Assembly: GCA_005880945.1 (NCBI GenBank)
Contig: VBIU01000086.1
Location: 1 to 64,000 of the forward strand
Source of the DNA: Chloroflexota bacterium
Lineage (GTDB): Bacteria > Chloroflexota > Dormibacteria > Dormibacterales > Dormibacteraceae
DNA length: 64,000 bases
Direction: 5' to 3'
Below the pieces are notes generated by a model, which was not told the DNA's origin, did no database searches, and saw only the letters and a list, made by a program, of their open reading frames with translations. The translations under genes were made by a program, and so were the position numbers. Shown here piece after piece: positions 18,559 to 27,093 of this stretch (positions are counted from its first letter, which is position 1; every line of letters begins with the position of its first letter).

Positions 18559-21084
18559 TCAGCCTGTGTTTTGGAGGCCGGCGGCGACGCCGTTGACCGT
18601 CAGCTGAAACAGCCTTTCCGCGACCAGTCTGTCTCGCGCGCCCGATCCCTTTTTCGCCCTAAGGGCGCGGAGAGCCCGCAGCTGCAGGTGCGAAAGTGCG
18701 TCCACATACGGGTTGCGAAGCTCGATCGCCCATGAGAGGACGCGCCTGTCCTCGAGGAGTCGTTGGTGGCCCGTCACCGCGAGGACCCGTTCCTTGGTGA
18801 GGTCGTATTCGCGCAACAGGAGCGCGGAAAGTTCGGGATTGTCGCCGAGGTCCAGGTAGCGGGCTGCAATCCTTCGGTCGGTCTTGGCCAGGCTCATCTC
18901 CGCGTTGTCGAGCAGCGCGTTGAACAGCGGCCATGACGCGTACGCACGCTTCAAGTCGATCAGAGGCGCGGCTGCGAGACCGCTCCCGAGCCCGTACCAG
19001 CCCGGCAGGTTCAGCCTCATCTGAGACCACGCGAAGACCCACGGAATGGCTCGAAGGTCCTCGATGCCGCGACCGCCAGATCGACGGGCGGGCCGGGAGG
19101 CGATGCGCAGCCGGCTCAGCTCCTCGATTGGGCTCACCTGGACGAACCACGCGCGTGATGCCTCGTCGACCTGGAGGGCCAGCCCGCGGAAACGTTCGGC
19201 GGCCGGCCTTGCGGGTTTGCTCCTGGGAGGCGCCGACGCCTCCAGCACCGCGGATGCGACTTGCTCGAGGTGCCGTCGGGCGATTGCCCGGTTCCCGTAG
19301 CGCGCGAAGATCACCTCGCCCTGCTCGGTGACCTTGAAATGACCGGCCACCGAACCTGGGGCCTGGGCTCGAACGGCGCGGTTGGCCGGGCCGCCGCCCC
19401 GGCCGAGCGCCCCACCACGTCCGTGAAAGAGCGTGAGGCGGATGCGGTGCCCGGCGGCCCATTCGGTCAAAGCCGCCTGAGCCTCATAGAGCGCGAGCGT
19501 TGCCGACAAGGGGCCGACCTCCTTGGTCGAATCCGAATAACCGAGCATGACCTCGATGCGACGTCCGGCATGTGCCAGGCGCCGTCTCACCGGATCGAGC
19601 GTCAACATCGCCTCCATCACCGACGGCGAGCGGCGCAGGTCGGCGACGGTTTCGAAAAGCGGGATGACGTCGAGCGAGGGTGCCGTGCCGCCCGTCGCAT
19701 GCCCGGCCAGCTCGTACACGGCTGCCAGGTCATCGACGTCGCGGGTGAAGCTCACCACATAGCGCCGGCAGGCGTCGGGGCCGAAGCGTGCCTGCAGCGA
19801 GGCGATCGCACCCATCGTGTCGAGGACCTCGCGCGTTTCGGCGGAGCGCGCGGCGCCCGAGCGAATCTCCGCCAGCGCACGGGTGTGAACGTTGCTGTGC
19901 TGACGTACTTCGAGCTCGGCCATGTGGAAACCGAACGTCTCGACCTGCCAGATCACGTGCTGCAGCTCGCCATAGGCAAGGCGCGCGGCGCCCGCCGCCG
20001 CAAGCGATGCTTGCGTGGCGCGCAGATCGTGGAGCAGGTCGTCTGCACACCGAAACGCGCGCATTGAGTCCCCAACACGCGTTGCTCGAATGCGATCCGC
20101 GACGTGAAGCAGGAACTGACGGTGCTGCTCCGAAGGGGAACGTTTCTCGAGCTCCGCATGGCGATCGGGATCGGCGGACCGCAGCGCTGCCAGGCGGCGG
20201 CGCAGCGCCGGGCTGGCCGGCGTGGTCATCGCGTCGGCGGTGAGAGCGCGACCGATGCGGTTGGTCGCGTTTTCGAGAGCGAGCAGCACATGCTCCGATT
20301 GCACGAGCAACGTCGCCGCTGTCACTTCCGCGGTGATTGACGAGTTGCCGTCGCGATCGCCGCCGACCCAGCTGCCAAAGCGCAGAAATGGCGGAGCGAG
20401 CGGAGGCCGTCGGCCGGAGTCTGAGGGGCTGAGGGCCCGATCAAGAGCCCTGTACAGCTCGGGCACCACCAGGAAAAGGGTCTCGTCGAAAACCGCCATC
20501 ACCGAGCGGACCTCGTCGAGCGGCTGGACCTGCGTGGTCCGCAGCTGCCCCGTGCGCCAGAGGGTGTCGACCTCTTCGACGAGCCGGCGCCGTGCCTCGA
20601 GTCGCTCGCCGGCGGAGCGTTTCGGGTCGTCAAGCCGGCCGAGCTGATCGCCCGCACGGCGAATCGCGGTCACCACGGCGCGCCGGCGAGCTTCCGTCGG
20701 ATGGGCCGTGAAGACCGGGTGCACCTCGAAATCCGAAAGGAGCTTCAGCAGGCCGCGTTCGCCATGACGAGACCTGAGCTCTGTGACGGTCGCGGCAAGG
20801 GACTCGGGCAGCGGCTTCGGACCCTGCTCCCGCTCGCGCAGGACGCGAGCTCGATGATGTTCCTCGGCCAGGTTGGCCAGGTGAAAGTAGCAGGCGAAGG
20901 CGCGAGCGACCGCCTCCGCCCGTTCGAGCGACCATGACGCGACGAGCTTCTCTGCTTTGCGCTCGTAGGCGGCCTCGCCGCGCCCGCGGATCACCGAGCG
21001 CCTCAGGAGCTCGACGTCGCGCAGCAGCTTCTTCCCGCCCGACTCCGACACAACCTGCCCGAGCAGCTCGCCGAGCATCCGGAC
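18559..21084 (-). CDS. ppc: phosphoenolpyruvate carboxylase
   Basis: FTAHPTEARRR, GYSDSTKEVG, FHGRGGALGRGGGP, C-terminal QNTG. The ORF extends to 21699 but that part overlaps cimA in another frame; start near 21078-21084 inferred. Confidence 0.93.
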   Translation of the reverse strand, partial: VRMLGELLGQVVSESGGKKLLRDVELLRRSVIRGRGEAAYERKAEKLVASWSLERAEAVARAFACYFHLANLAEEHHRARVLREREQGPKPLPESLAATVTELRSRHGERGLLKLLSDFEVHPVFTAHPTEARRRAVVTAIRRAGDQLGRLDDPKRSAGERLEARRRLVEEVDTLWRTGQLRTTQVQPLDEVRSVMAVFDETLFLVVPELYRALDRALSPSDSGRRPPLAPPFLRFGSWVGGDRDGNSSITAEVTAATLLVQSEHVLLALENATNRIGRALTADAMTTPASPALRRRLAALRSADPDRHAELEKRSPSEQHRQFLLHVADRIRATRVGDSMRAFRCADDLLHDLRATQASLAAAGAARLAYGELQHVIWQVETFGFHMAELEVRQHSNVHTRALAEIRSGAARSAETREVLDTMGAIASLQARFGPDACRRYVVSFTRDVDDLAAVYELAGHATGGTAPSLDVIPLFETVADLRRSPSVMEAMLTLDPVRRRLAHAGRRIEVMLGYSDSTKEVGPLSATLALYEAQAALTEWAAGHRIRLTLFHGRGGALGRGGGPANRAVRAQAPGSVAGHFKVTEQGEVIFARYGNRAIARRHLEQVASAVLEASAPPRSKPARPAAERFRGLALQVDEASRAWFVQVSPIEELSRLRIASRPARRSGGRGIEDLRAIPWVFAWSQMRLNLPGWYGLGSGLAAAPLIDLKRAYASWPLFNALLDNAEMSLAKTDRRIAARYLDLGDNPELSALLLREYDLTKERVLAVTGHQRLLEDRRVLSWAIELRNPYVDALSHLQLRALRALRAKKGSGARDRLVAERLFQLTVNGVAAGLQNTG

Positions 21085-21127
21085 GTCGCGCCTGAGCTCG
21101 GGGGGGATTTCCTGTCGGGCGCGGTCC

Positions 21128-21172
21128 CTCCCTCCCCCCTTCAGGGGGGAGGGCCGGGGAGAGGGGCGTGAG
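21128..21172. repeat. C-rich/G-rich palindromic intergenic element between cimA and ppc
   Basis: CCCTCCCCCCTTCAGGGGGGAGGG followed by CCGGGGAGAGGGGCGTGA; resembles the outer parts of the 7322 and 23727 elements. Confidence 0.55.
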
Positions 21173-21197
21173 CTGGGAAGCCTGCGACCGGTGCCCG

Positions 21198-22823
21198 TCA
21201 AGGCTTTTGGGTTTTCCCCGAGAACTGCGCATACTCGAAAGAGTCGACCAGCGCGGCCAGGGACGCTTCGATGATGTTGCTCGAGCAGCCGACCGTCGTC
21301 CAGCGCTTGAGGCCGCGGCCCGACTCGATGAGCACCCTGGTCGTGGCCGCGGTGCCCGCCGCCCCGTCCAGGATTCGCACCTTGTAGTCGTGAAGGCTCA
21401 CGCCCTTGAGGCCCGGGAACCTGGGGCTGAGTGCTTTTCGAAGAGCGGCGTCGAGCGCATTGACAGGACCGTTCCCGGAGGCGGCTGTGTGATAGACGGT
21501 ACCGCCGACCTCCACCTTCACCGTCGCCTCCGCGTGGACAGCTCCTCCGTCCTTGCGGACCATCGTCGTGAAGTCGGCCACCTGCCAGGGCGCTTCGTAG
21601 CCGGGCTGCAGCCGGCGCAGAAGCATCTCGAAAGAGGCGTCCGCCGCCTCGTATGAGTAGCCGCGGTGCTCGAGCTCCTTCAGGTGCTGGACGAGCCACC
21701 GTGTGTGCGGGTCGTCGCGATCGAGCTGCATCCCGAACTCGCGAGCCTTGGCGAGAATGTTGCCCCTCCCCGAGAGCTCGGAGACGAGGACGTGCGGCTC
21801 GTTGCCGACCACGCTCGGATCGATGTGCTGATAAGAGTCAGCGTGCTTAAGCATCGCGGCGACGTGCTGGCCGCCTTTGTGCGCGAAAGCGCCGTAACCG
21901 ACGTACGGCTGCTGCAGCGGCAGCGCGAGGTTGGCGATCTCGGCCACCGTGCGCGAGAGATCGGTCGACCGCGCGAGCGAATCAGGTTTGAGCGCTCCGA
22001 TGCCGAGCTTGAGGACCAGGTTGGCGACGACCGAGACAAGGTTCGCGTTCCCGCAGCGCTCGCCATAGCCGTTGATGGTGCCCTGCACCATGCCGGCGCC
22101 GGCGGCCACGGCCTCCAGCGAGTTGGCGACCGCCAGCTCGCAGTCGTTGTGGCAGTGGATGCCGACGCCGACCGTGCGGTCGACCTCGCCGAGCCCGAGC
22201 CGAACCGCCTCGACTCCCTGGCGGATTTCCGCGGGGAGGCTGCCTCCATTCGTGTCGCACAGGACGACCCAGCTCGCGCCCGACCGCGCCGCTTCGAGAC
22301 AGGCCTCCACCGCGTACTCCGCATCCCTCGCGAACCCGTCGAAGAAGTGCTCGGCGTCGAAGATCACCTCTTTGCCGAGCGCGACGCCATACGCGACAGA
22401 CTCGCGGATCATCGCCAGGTTCTCGTTGGGAGTCGTTCCCAGCACTGCGCTCACCTGCCACGGATCGCTCTTGCCGACCAGCGTCCAGGTCGCCGCTCCA
22501 CTTGCGGCCAGCGCCTTGATGTTGGGGTCGTCATCGCACGTCCCGCCCGCCCGCCGAGTCGCGCCGAACGCCGCGAGCCGCGCCTGCTTCAGCGGGCCCG
22601 CCAGCAGGCTCGCGAAAACCTCTTCGTCCTTCGGGTTCGATCCAGGGAAGCCGCCCTCGATGTAGTCGAATCCAAGGCCATCAAGGGCCCGGGCGATCCG
22701 TACCTTGTCCGACGCGGAGAACGACACGGCTGGGCCCTGCGCGCCGTCGCGCAGCGTGGTGTCGTACACCACGATCCGCCGCGCGGCGCCTGGTTGAGGT
22801 GCGTCTTCTGGTGGCTTTGGCAT
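21198..22823 (-). CDS. cimA: (R)-citramalate synthase
   Basis: VVYDTTLRDGAQGPAVSFSASDKVRIARALDGLGFDYIEGGFPGSNPKDEEVF, HCHNDCELAVANSLEAVAAGA, GYGERCGNANL. DUF-type C-terminal regulatory domain. Confidence 0.92.
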   Translation of the reverse strand: MPKPPEDAPQPGAARRIVVYDTTLRDGAQGPAVSFSASDKVRIARALDGLGFDYIEGGFPGSNPKDEEVFASLLAGPLKQARLAAFGATRRAGGTCDDDPNIKALAASGAATWTLVGKSDPWQVSAVLGTTPNENLAMIRESVAYGVALGKEVIFDAEHFFDGFARDAEYAVEACLEAARSGASWVVLCDTNGGSLPAEIRQGVEAVRLGLGEVDRTVGVGIHCHNDCELAVANSLEAVAAGAGMVQGTINGYGERCGNANLVSVVANLVLKLGIGALKPDSLARSTDLSRTVAEIANLALPLQQPYVGYGAFAHKGGQHVAAMLKHADSYQHIDPSVVGNEPHVLVSELSGRGNILAKAREFGMQLDRDDPHTRWLVQHLKELEHRGYSYEAADASFEMLLRRLQPGYEAPWQVADFTTMVRKDGGAVHAEATVKVEVGGTVYHTAASGNGPVNALDAALRKALSPRFPGLKGVSLHDYKVRILDGAAGTAATTRVLIESGRGLKRWTTVGCSSNIIEASLAALVDSFEYAQFSGKTQKP

Positions 22824-22861
22824 AAAAAAACCTCCGGGCCTTTTCTGGCCGGGAGGTCCTG
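22824..22861 (-). terminator. Rho-independent-type terminator/attenuator hairpin abutting the cimA start codon
   Basis: Minus strand: CCTCCCGGCC-AGAAAA-GGCCCGGAGG-TTTTTTT-ATG; 9 of 10 bp paired, 7-T tract directly before the cimA ATG (22823). Confidence 0.85.
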
Positions 22862-22899
22862 CGACATCAGCGGAGTGCGCTAAGTCGGGGGACCTCCCC
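22851..22899 (-). promoter_or_regulatory. antiterminator pairing of the cimA attenuator
   Basis: GGGAGGTCC (minus, within leader codons CGG GGA GGT CCC) is perfectly complementary over 9 nt to GGACCTCCC (22859-22851), the 5' arm of the terminator. Confidence 0.75.
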
Positions 22900-22942
22900 G
22901 CCTAATCTCGATGGCGATCGTCGATGAGCGCCGCTTGGACAT
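22880..22942 (-). CDS. isoleucine-codon-containing leader peptide MSKRRSSTIAIEIRRGGPPT
   Basis: ATG TCC AAG CGG CGC TCA TCG ACG ATC GCC ATC GAG ATT AGG CGG GGA GGT CCC CCG ACT TAG on the minus strand. TAGTCT box 7 nt before the ATG. Confidence 0.75.
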   Translation of the reverse strand: MSKRRSSTIAIEIRRGGPPT

Positions 22943-23053
22943 CGGGAGAAGACTAGAGCATGGACTCGGTCTGCGGTCTGGCTGCAGCCAACAAATGCGC
23001 GGGTCGCTTTTCGTGCTCGCTGGACCAACGCCGCCGAAGCTTAAGCTCTGCGC

Positions 23054-23719
23054 GTGGCCGAACCTGAGGTGCTTGGGCTGCTGGTGGCGGCGCGCGACGA
23101 GCCGGGCGTGCTGTACCGCCTGTCCGAGACCATCTTCCGGCACGGAGCGAACATCACCTACGTGGCCGGCGGCGCTCACCGCGAAGCCGGGCATGCGGAG
23201 CTCCAGCTCGAGGTCGTCGGCGCTCCTGACACGGCGCGGCTGGTCTCCGACCTGGAGGGTCTGCAGGGAATCACGAAGGTCAGCCTCGTGCCGACTTTCG
23301 AGCGCATCTACGGCAAGCGCGTGATCGTCATCGGCGGCGGCGCGCAGGTCGGCATGGTGGCGCAAGGCGCCATCTCCGAGGCCGACCGGCACAACATCCG
23401 GGGCGAGAGAATCTCGGTCGACACGATCCCCCTGGTCGGCGAAGACCAGCTGGCCGCGGCGGTTCGCGCGGTCGCCCGGCTCCACCGCGCGAGGGCCCTG
23501 GTCCTCGCCGGGGCCCTCATGGGCGGCGACATCAGCACAGCGGTGCGTGAGATCAGGGAGGCGGGGATCCTCGTGCTGTGCACCAACATGGCTGGCTCGG
23601 TGCCGGACGCCGCCGACCTCGTGGTCAGCGATCCTGTCGAGGCGGGCGTGATGGCAGTGATGCTCATCGCGGACACGGCAAGCTTCTCGATAGAGCACGT
23701 CCGAGGAAGGCGATTCTAA
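23054..23719 (+). CDS. ACT-domain plus DUF5612-like protein
   Basis: N-terminal ACT-like LGLLVAARDEPGVLYRLSETIFRHGANITYV; C-terminal VIVIGGGAQVGMVAQGAISEADRHNIRGERISVDTIPLVGE. Confidence 0.7.
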   Translation: MAEPEVLGLLVAARDEPGVLYRLSETIFRHGANITYVAGGAHREAGHAELQLEVVGAPDTARLVSDLEGLQGITKVSLVPTFERIYGKRVIVIGGGAQVGMVAQGAISEADRHNIRGERISVDTIPLVGEDQLAAAVRAVARLHRARALVLAGALMGGDISTAVREIREAGILVLCTNMAGSVPDAADLVVSDPVEAGVMAVMLIADTASFSIEHVRGRRF

Positions 23720-23726
23720 AAAGGGT

Positions 23727-23805
23727 CCCTCTCCCCTTCAGGGGAGAGGGGTCGGGGAGCAATCAGTAAGTCCCATCCTTACCGCCGCTATGCGCGCAGG
23801 GGCGT
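23727..23805. repeat. dispersed intergenic repeat, copy B
   Basis: CCCTCTCCCCTTCAGGGGAGAGGGGTCGGGGAGCAATCAGTAAGTCCCATCCTTACCGCCGCTATGCGCGCAGGGG; near copy of 7322..7398. Confidence 0.75.
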
Positions 23806-23820
23806 GAAACCAGTACGGCC

Positions 23821-24624
23821 CTACAGCTCTCGCGTCCGGACGCTGACCTCCATGGCGCCCGTCGCCGACCCGACGTAGATGCCTCGAGTCGGCGCCGCGT
23901 CGCTGTAGTCGCGGCCCACAGCGAGGCGAACGTGGTGCTCGCCGGCCCGCACAGGGTGCGTAGCGTCGTAGCCGACCCAGCCTTGCCCAGGCACCCAGCC
24001 CTCAGCCCACGCATGCGACGCGGTGGTCGCGGCGCCGGGTGCATGGATGTAGCCGCTCACATAGCGGGCGGGGACGCCCATGGCCCTCGCGACGGCGATG
24101 AAGAGGTGCGCAAAGTCCTGGCACACGCCGGCGCGCAGCTCGAGCACCTCGTCGACAGCGCTGTACACGTTCGTCACCGCGCGGTCGTAGGCGAATTCGC
24201 GACTGATCGTCAGCGTCAGCTCGTCGAGCGCGTTCTCCACGGCCGGCCCTGAGCCGGCGTCCGGGACCGCATGGCGGCCGGCCAGCTCGCGCACGCCCGC
24301 CACTTCCTTGACCGGCGAGCGGAAGCGCAGATAGTCGTGCACGAGGTCCTCGCCGGGGTCGGTGTCGAGCTCGCGCCCGGTCTCGACGACCGACGTGCTC
24401 ACGACCCTCAGCCGTGTGTGCGGGCGCACGAGGTTGAAGTAATGCACGTTGTTTCCGTAGCCGTCGCGGTACGCGCGCGGCTTGATGCCCGCGCTGACGT
24501 CCAGCTGGAAGTCCAGGCAGCGCTGGCCGCCGCCGTCCATGGGTCGGAGGCGCACCTCCATCACAGTTTCGGCGATCGGGCCGGAATATCGGAAGCGGGT
24601 GCTGTGCACTATCTCGAGCTTCAT
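23821..24624 (-). CDS. transglutaminase-like family protein (copy 1)
   Basis: GVCQDFAHLFIAVARAMGVPARYVSGYIH...ASHAWAEGWVPGQGWVGYDATHP; Cys/His/Asp triad intact. Confidence 0.9.
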   Translation of the reverse strand: MKLEIVHSTRFRYSGPIAETVMEVRLRPMDGGGQRCLDFQLDVSAGIKPRAYRDGYGNNVHYFNLVRPHTRLRVVSTSVVETGRELDTDPGEDLVHDYLRFRSPVKEVAGVRELAGRHAVPDAGSGPAVENALDELTLTISREFAYDRAVTNVYSAVDEVLELRAGVCQDFAHLFIAVARAMGVPARYVSGYIHAPGAATTASHAWAEGWVPGQGWVGYDATHPVRAGEHHVRLAVGRDYSDAAPTRGIYVGSATGAMEVSVRTREL

Positions 24625-25604
24625 GGCCGGCGAGCCGGAGCGGCAACCCCTGCTGATTGCTGCTGCTGTTGCGGCATCGCCCGGCCCTCGTCGCCGATCA
24701 CGTTCGCGGGGACCTTGCTCGGGTGGAAGTAGCTCTCACGCATCGCGAGCTCGAGCTGCCTCAGCACGGCTCTGCAGTCGGTCTCGAACTCGCGGGGATG
24801 CTCGGCGACCATCTGCGCCCCCGCCTCGACGAACATCGAGTGCAGGCGCGACAGCAAGCGTCTCGGCTTCGAGCGGCGGCCCGGGCCGTCGATCCTCGAT
24901 ACGGAGTCGAGCGCAACCTGCGCAGAGAATCGAGCGGATCGTGGCAGTGTCGGATCGAGGAGCAGGCACTCGATGACGCGGTCCGGCGTCACCCCGCCCG
25001 AGTAGCGCGCCTGGTAAGACTCGAACGCGAAGCAGGACTTCAACACCGCCGACCACTCGAGCGCATCCTCGGGCGCGTCGGCAAGCTCCGCCGATTTTCG
25101 CGTCACGATTGCCGTGACGTTGGCGGCTCGCTCCAGGAACTTGCCGAGGCGGACGAAATCGCGCGCCTCGTTGTGCGGCATGGTTTCCATCAGCAGACCG
25201 TCGACGAGCCTGATGCTGAGCTGCACGTCGGTGAGGAAGGGATAGAGGTCGGGCTGCCATGCGGTTTCCTGCACCCGCCAGTGCAGCGCGTTGACCTGCT
25301 CGTACAGCTCGCTGGGAAGTGACGGCCGGACCGCCTGGGCGGCGAGACGGGCGGCGGCGACGCTCGATCGAACCGACGGGCCCAGCGTTCCGGTGACCAC
25401 GACCTCCACGGCCTGGTCTCGACGCCTGGTGTCGCTTCCCGGCCACCCCGCCAGCTCCATGAAGCGGCTCCAGAACTTTGGGCCGGGCTCATCAGTGCGG
25501 TCCAGCGAAAGGGCGACGTGCACGCCAAGGATTCGGGCGAGGTGGTCGGCGCGCTCGAGATGCCTGCCGAGCAGCGTGAGCGATGTTGCCGCCCGGCTAA
25601 GCAT
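24621..25604 (-). CDS. alpha-E domain-containing protein
   Basis: MLSRAATSLTLLGRHLERADHLARILGVHVALSLD...FVRLGKFLERAANVTAIV; helical alpha-E signature adjacent to a circularly permuted ATP-grasp gene. Confidence 0.88.
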   Translation of the reverse strand: MLSRAATSLTLLGRHLERADHLARILGVHVALSLDRTDEPGPKFWSRFMELAGWPGSDTRRRDQAVEVVVTGTLGPSVRSSVAAARLAAQAVRPSLPSELYEQVNALHWRVQETAWQPDLYPFLTDVQLSIRLVDGLLMETMPHNEARDFVRLGKFLERAANVTAIVTRKSAELADAPEDALEWSAVLKSCFAFESYQARYSGGVTPDRVIECLLLDPTLPRSARFSAQVALDSVSRIDGPGRRSKPRRLLSRLHSMFVEAGAQMVAEHPREFETDCRAVLRQLELAMRESYFHPSKVPANVIGDEGRAMPQQQQQSAGVAAPARRP

Positions 25605-27069
25605 CGACGCCCTCGGCCTCGTCTTCCGCCATGACCCACGTGTCGCGGCTGCCGCCGCCCTGCGAGCTGTTGACGATCAATGACCCGTCCTTGAGCGCAA
25701 CTCGAGTCAATCCCCCTGGCGTGACATGAGTGTCAGGGCCGGTGAGGACGAAGGGGCGCAGGTCTTGGTGCACCCGGCGGAGCCGGCCGCCGTCGAAGAC
25801 CCCCTGCACGGAAAGCGCCACGACAGGTTGCGCGATGAAGCTTCGCGGCCGCGCCTCGATGCGCAGCTTGAACTTCGCGCGCTCCTCCTTGGTCGACTGG
25901 GGGCCGATCAGCATCCCGTATCCGCCGGAGGCGTCGACTGTCTTGACCACCAGATCGTCCAGGTGCTCGAGCACGTACCGGCGGTCTTCGTCGATTGCGC
26001 ACAGGTACGTCTCAACGTTGGGCAGGATCGGGTCCTCGCCCAGGTAGTACCTGATGATCTTGGGCACCAGGGCGTAAACGGCCTTGTCGTCGGCCACCCC
26101 GTTGCCCAGGGCGTTGGCGATGGCCACGTTGCCGGCCCGGTAGGCGTTGATCAGACCGGCCACCCCAACCAGCGATTCCTGCCGGCCGAAGATCGGGTCG
26201 ATCCAGTCGTCGTCGAGCCGGCGGTAGATCACGTGTACCGGCTTGAGGCCGCGGGTCGTCCGCATGAAAACCTGGTCCTGGTCGACGACCAGGTCGGTGC
26301 CCTCGACCAGCTCGATCCCCATCTGCTTCGCGAGGTACAGGTGCTCGTAGTAGGCGGAGTTGTTGATCCCGGGCGTGAGCAGGACCACCGCCGGGTCGTC
26401 CACGCCGGCGGGGGCCAGCCACCGCAGGTGGCGGAGCAGCTCGTGGACGTAGCCTTCCACCGGGCGAACGGGGTAGCCGGCGAACAGATCGGGGAGCACG
26501 CGCTTCATGACGTGGCGGTTGGCGAGCACGTAGGAAACCCCCGAGGGCGTGCGCAGGTTGTCTTCGAGCACGAAGAAATCGCCCTTGTGGTCGCGGACCA
26601 GGTCGATTCCCGCGATGTGGCAGTGGATGCCGTGCGGCACCGGCAGGCCCTCTACCTCCCTGAGGTACTGGGGGCTTGTCAGCACGATCTCGGGCGGGAC
26701 CACCCGCTGCTGCAGGATGAGCTTGCGGCCGTACACGTCTTCGAGGAAGAGGTTCAGGGCGGACAGCCTCTGCTTCAGGCCGGCTTCCAGCCGGCGCCAG
26801 GTCGCGGCCGAGATCACCCGCGGGATGATGTCGAAGGGGAAGACCTTCTCGGTGCCCTGGGCGTCCGGGTACACCGCAAAGGTGATCCCGTGGTTGCGAA
26901 ACATCTCCATCGCCAGGTCGTGGCGGCGGGCGAGCTCCTTGGGGCCGAGCCGGTTCAGCAGCTCGTAGAGTCGGCGGTAGCCCGGTCTCGGTTGGCCGGA
27001 GGGCGCAAGCATTTCGTCATAGAAGCCGTTGGTCTGGTAGTTGGAACCAAGGGATTCAGTGGAGGCCAC
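25597..27069 (-). CDS. circularly permuted type 2 ATP-grasp protein
   Basis: NGFYDEMLAPSGQPRPGYRRLYELLN...FPFDIIPRVISAATWRRLEAGLKQRLSALNLFLEDVYG...VLEDNLRTPSGVSYVLANR; GTG start 27069. Confidence 0.92.
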   Translation of the reverse strand: MASTESLGSNYQTNGFYDEMLAPSGQPRPGYRRLYELLNRLGPKELARRHDLAMEMFRNHGITFAVYPDAQGTEKVFPFDIIPRVISAATWRRLEAGLKQRLSALNLFLEDVYGRKLILQQRVVPPEIVLTSPQYLREVEGLPVPHGIHCHIAGIDLVRDHKGDFFVLEDNLRTPSGVSYVLANRHVMKRVLPDLFAGYPVRPVEGYVHELLRHLRWLAPAGVDDPAVVLLTPGINNSAYYEHLYLAKQMGIELVEGTDLVVDQDQVFMRTTRGLKPVHVIYRRLDDDWIDPIFGRQESLVGVAGLINAYRAGNVAIANALGNGVADDKAVYALVPKIIRYYLGEDPILPNVETYLCAIDEDRRYVLEHLDDLVVKTVDASGGYGMLIGPQSTKEERAKFKLRIEARPRSFIAQPVVALSVQGVFDGGRLRRVHQDLRPFVLTGPDTHVTPGGLTRVALKDGSLIVNSSQGGGSRDTWVMAEDEAEGVDA

Positions 27070-27093
27070 CGCTATAGTGTCTGCGCCATCCGG

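Noticed and set aside
21085-21699. About 205-codon N-terminal extension of the PEP carboxylase ORF
   Set aside because: Overlaps cimA in another frame and reads through the C/G-rich repeat; PEPC homology starts around 21084.
22821-22942. T-box riboswitch for cimA
   Set aside because: No AGGGUGGNACCGCG-like T-box or specifier-loop architecture in the short leader; the leader-peptide attenuator explains the signals better.
25726-27093. N-terminal 456-codon extension of the plus ORF 25726..27921
   Set aside because: Antisense to the ATP-grasp gene; transglutaminase homology begins only at ATG 27094.
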